Source: Aquificales bacterium | GTDB taxonomy: Bacteria; Aquificota; Aquificia; Aquificales; QOAS01 | DNA: 5,165 bases | Assembly (NCBI GenBank): GCA_027035985.1 | Contig: JALVTI010000135.1 | Span: forward strand, 1-5,165 | Direction of reading: 5' to 3' | Shown here: piece by piece, positions 5,101 to 5,165 of the stretch | Layout: each line of letters starts with the position of its first letter | How positions within the stretch are numbered: position 1 is the stretch's first letter | Program-made: the position numbers and the translations under genes | Notes under the pieces: generated by a model | The model's input: only the letters and a program-made list of their open reading frames with translations | Told to the model about the DNA's origin: nothing | The model's database searches: none

Positions 5101-5119
5101 ATAAGGAAATCCTTATAAA
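5101..5119 (+). promoter_or_regulatory. Perfect inverted repeat over a putative -10, upstream of the last gene
   Basis: ATAAGGA (5101-5107) and TCCTTAT (5110-5116) are exact inverted repeats separated by AA. The right arm overlaps TTATAA/TATAAA (5113-5119), a plausible -10 for the gene starting at 5137. Written as 6-4-6 arms (ATAAGG-N4-CCTTAT), it has the same layout as the repeat before leuD and the same offset to the -10. No -35 is seen. Confidence 0.4.
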
Positions 5120-5123
5120 CCAA

Positions 5124-5131
5124 AAGGAGGT
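5124..5131 (+). promoter_or_regulatory. Strong Shine-Dalgarno
   Basis: AAGGAGGT is a perfect anti-SD match, 5 nt before the ATG at 5137. It is the only textbook SD in the window and confirms the start of the last gene. Confidence 0.85.
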
Positions 5132-5136
5132 AAACC

Positions 5137-5165
5137 ATGGCAGGAAAAGTTATCGAACTCAACGA
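5137..5165 (+). CDS. 5' end of a gene, possibly thioredoxin (partial)
   Basis: The ATG follows an ideal SD and reads MAGKVIELN before the window ends. Bacterial thioredoxins often begin in this way (a short polar lead, then V-x-E/V-L-x-D/N before the first strand). That is a weak resemblance from nine residues, and the WCGPC active site would lie outside the window. The gene start is well supported; the product is a guess. Confidence 0.6.

Overview
The window suggests a compact thermophilic bacterial chromosome, probably Aquificota or a close relative. The leuD product reads very like Aquificota LeuD as I remember it. ATA is a favoured isoleucine codon, AGG and CGC are both used for arginine, proteins are rich in Lys/Glu, and the gaps between neighbouring genes run from a 4-bp overlap to about 80 bp. 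The phylum is an inference from memory. The frequent CGC codons argue against Aquifex itself.

Layout, left to right. (1) The 3' end of an unidentified + strand gene (1-120) converges on a - strand pair. That pair is a PilZ-domain protein with a long helical N-terminal region (434-1489), followed 11 bp downstream by a small DUF2103-like protein (126-422). (2) Divergent from the PilZ gene is a PLP-dependent sugar aminotransferase of the PseC type (1548-2720). Its stop codon overlaps that of a convergent molybdenum cofactor guanylyltransferase, mobA (2717-3301, - strand). (3) Only 15 bp from the mobA start, divergently, begins an RlmI-like PUA-methyltransferase (3317-4495), which ends in a small intrinsic terminator. 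(4) leuD, the small subunit of isopropylmalate isomerase, follows (4553-5056). (5) The first codons of another gene, possibly thioredoxin, start at 5137 behind the only textbook Shine-Dalgarno in the window.

These are mostly unrelated housekeeping genes: leucine synthesis, rRNA modification, Mo-cofactor maturation and surface-glycan sugar synthesis. They are packed on alternating strands and do not form one pathway. The only clear two-gene unit is PilZ-DUF2103. No RNA genes, CRISPR arrays, insertion sequences or prophage genes are visible, and no intergenic stretch exceeds 300 bases.

The more interesting signals are regulatory. Several first-of-transcript genes lack a Shine-Dalgarno and have a -10-like hexamer about 10 bp before the start codon, which suggests leaderless mRNAs. 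leuD and the last gene share a similar inverted repeat (WTWAGG-N4-CCTWAW) lying in the same phase over the putative -10. The divergent intergenic regions are very short and partly symmetric. The PilZ protein has lost the obvious c-di-GMP-binding residues. I do not see a clear new defence or mobile system here.
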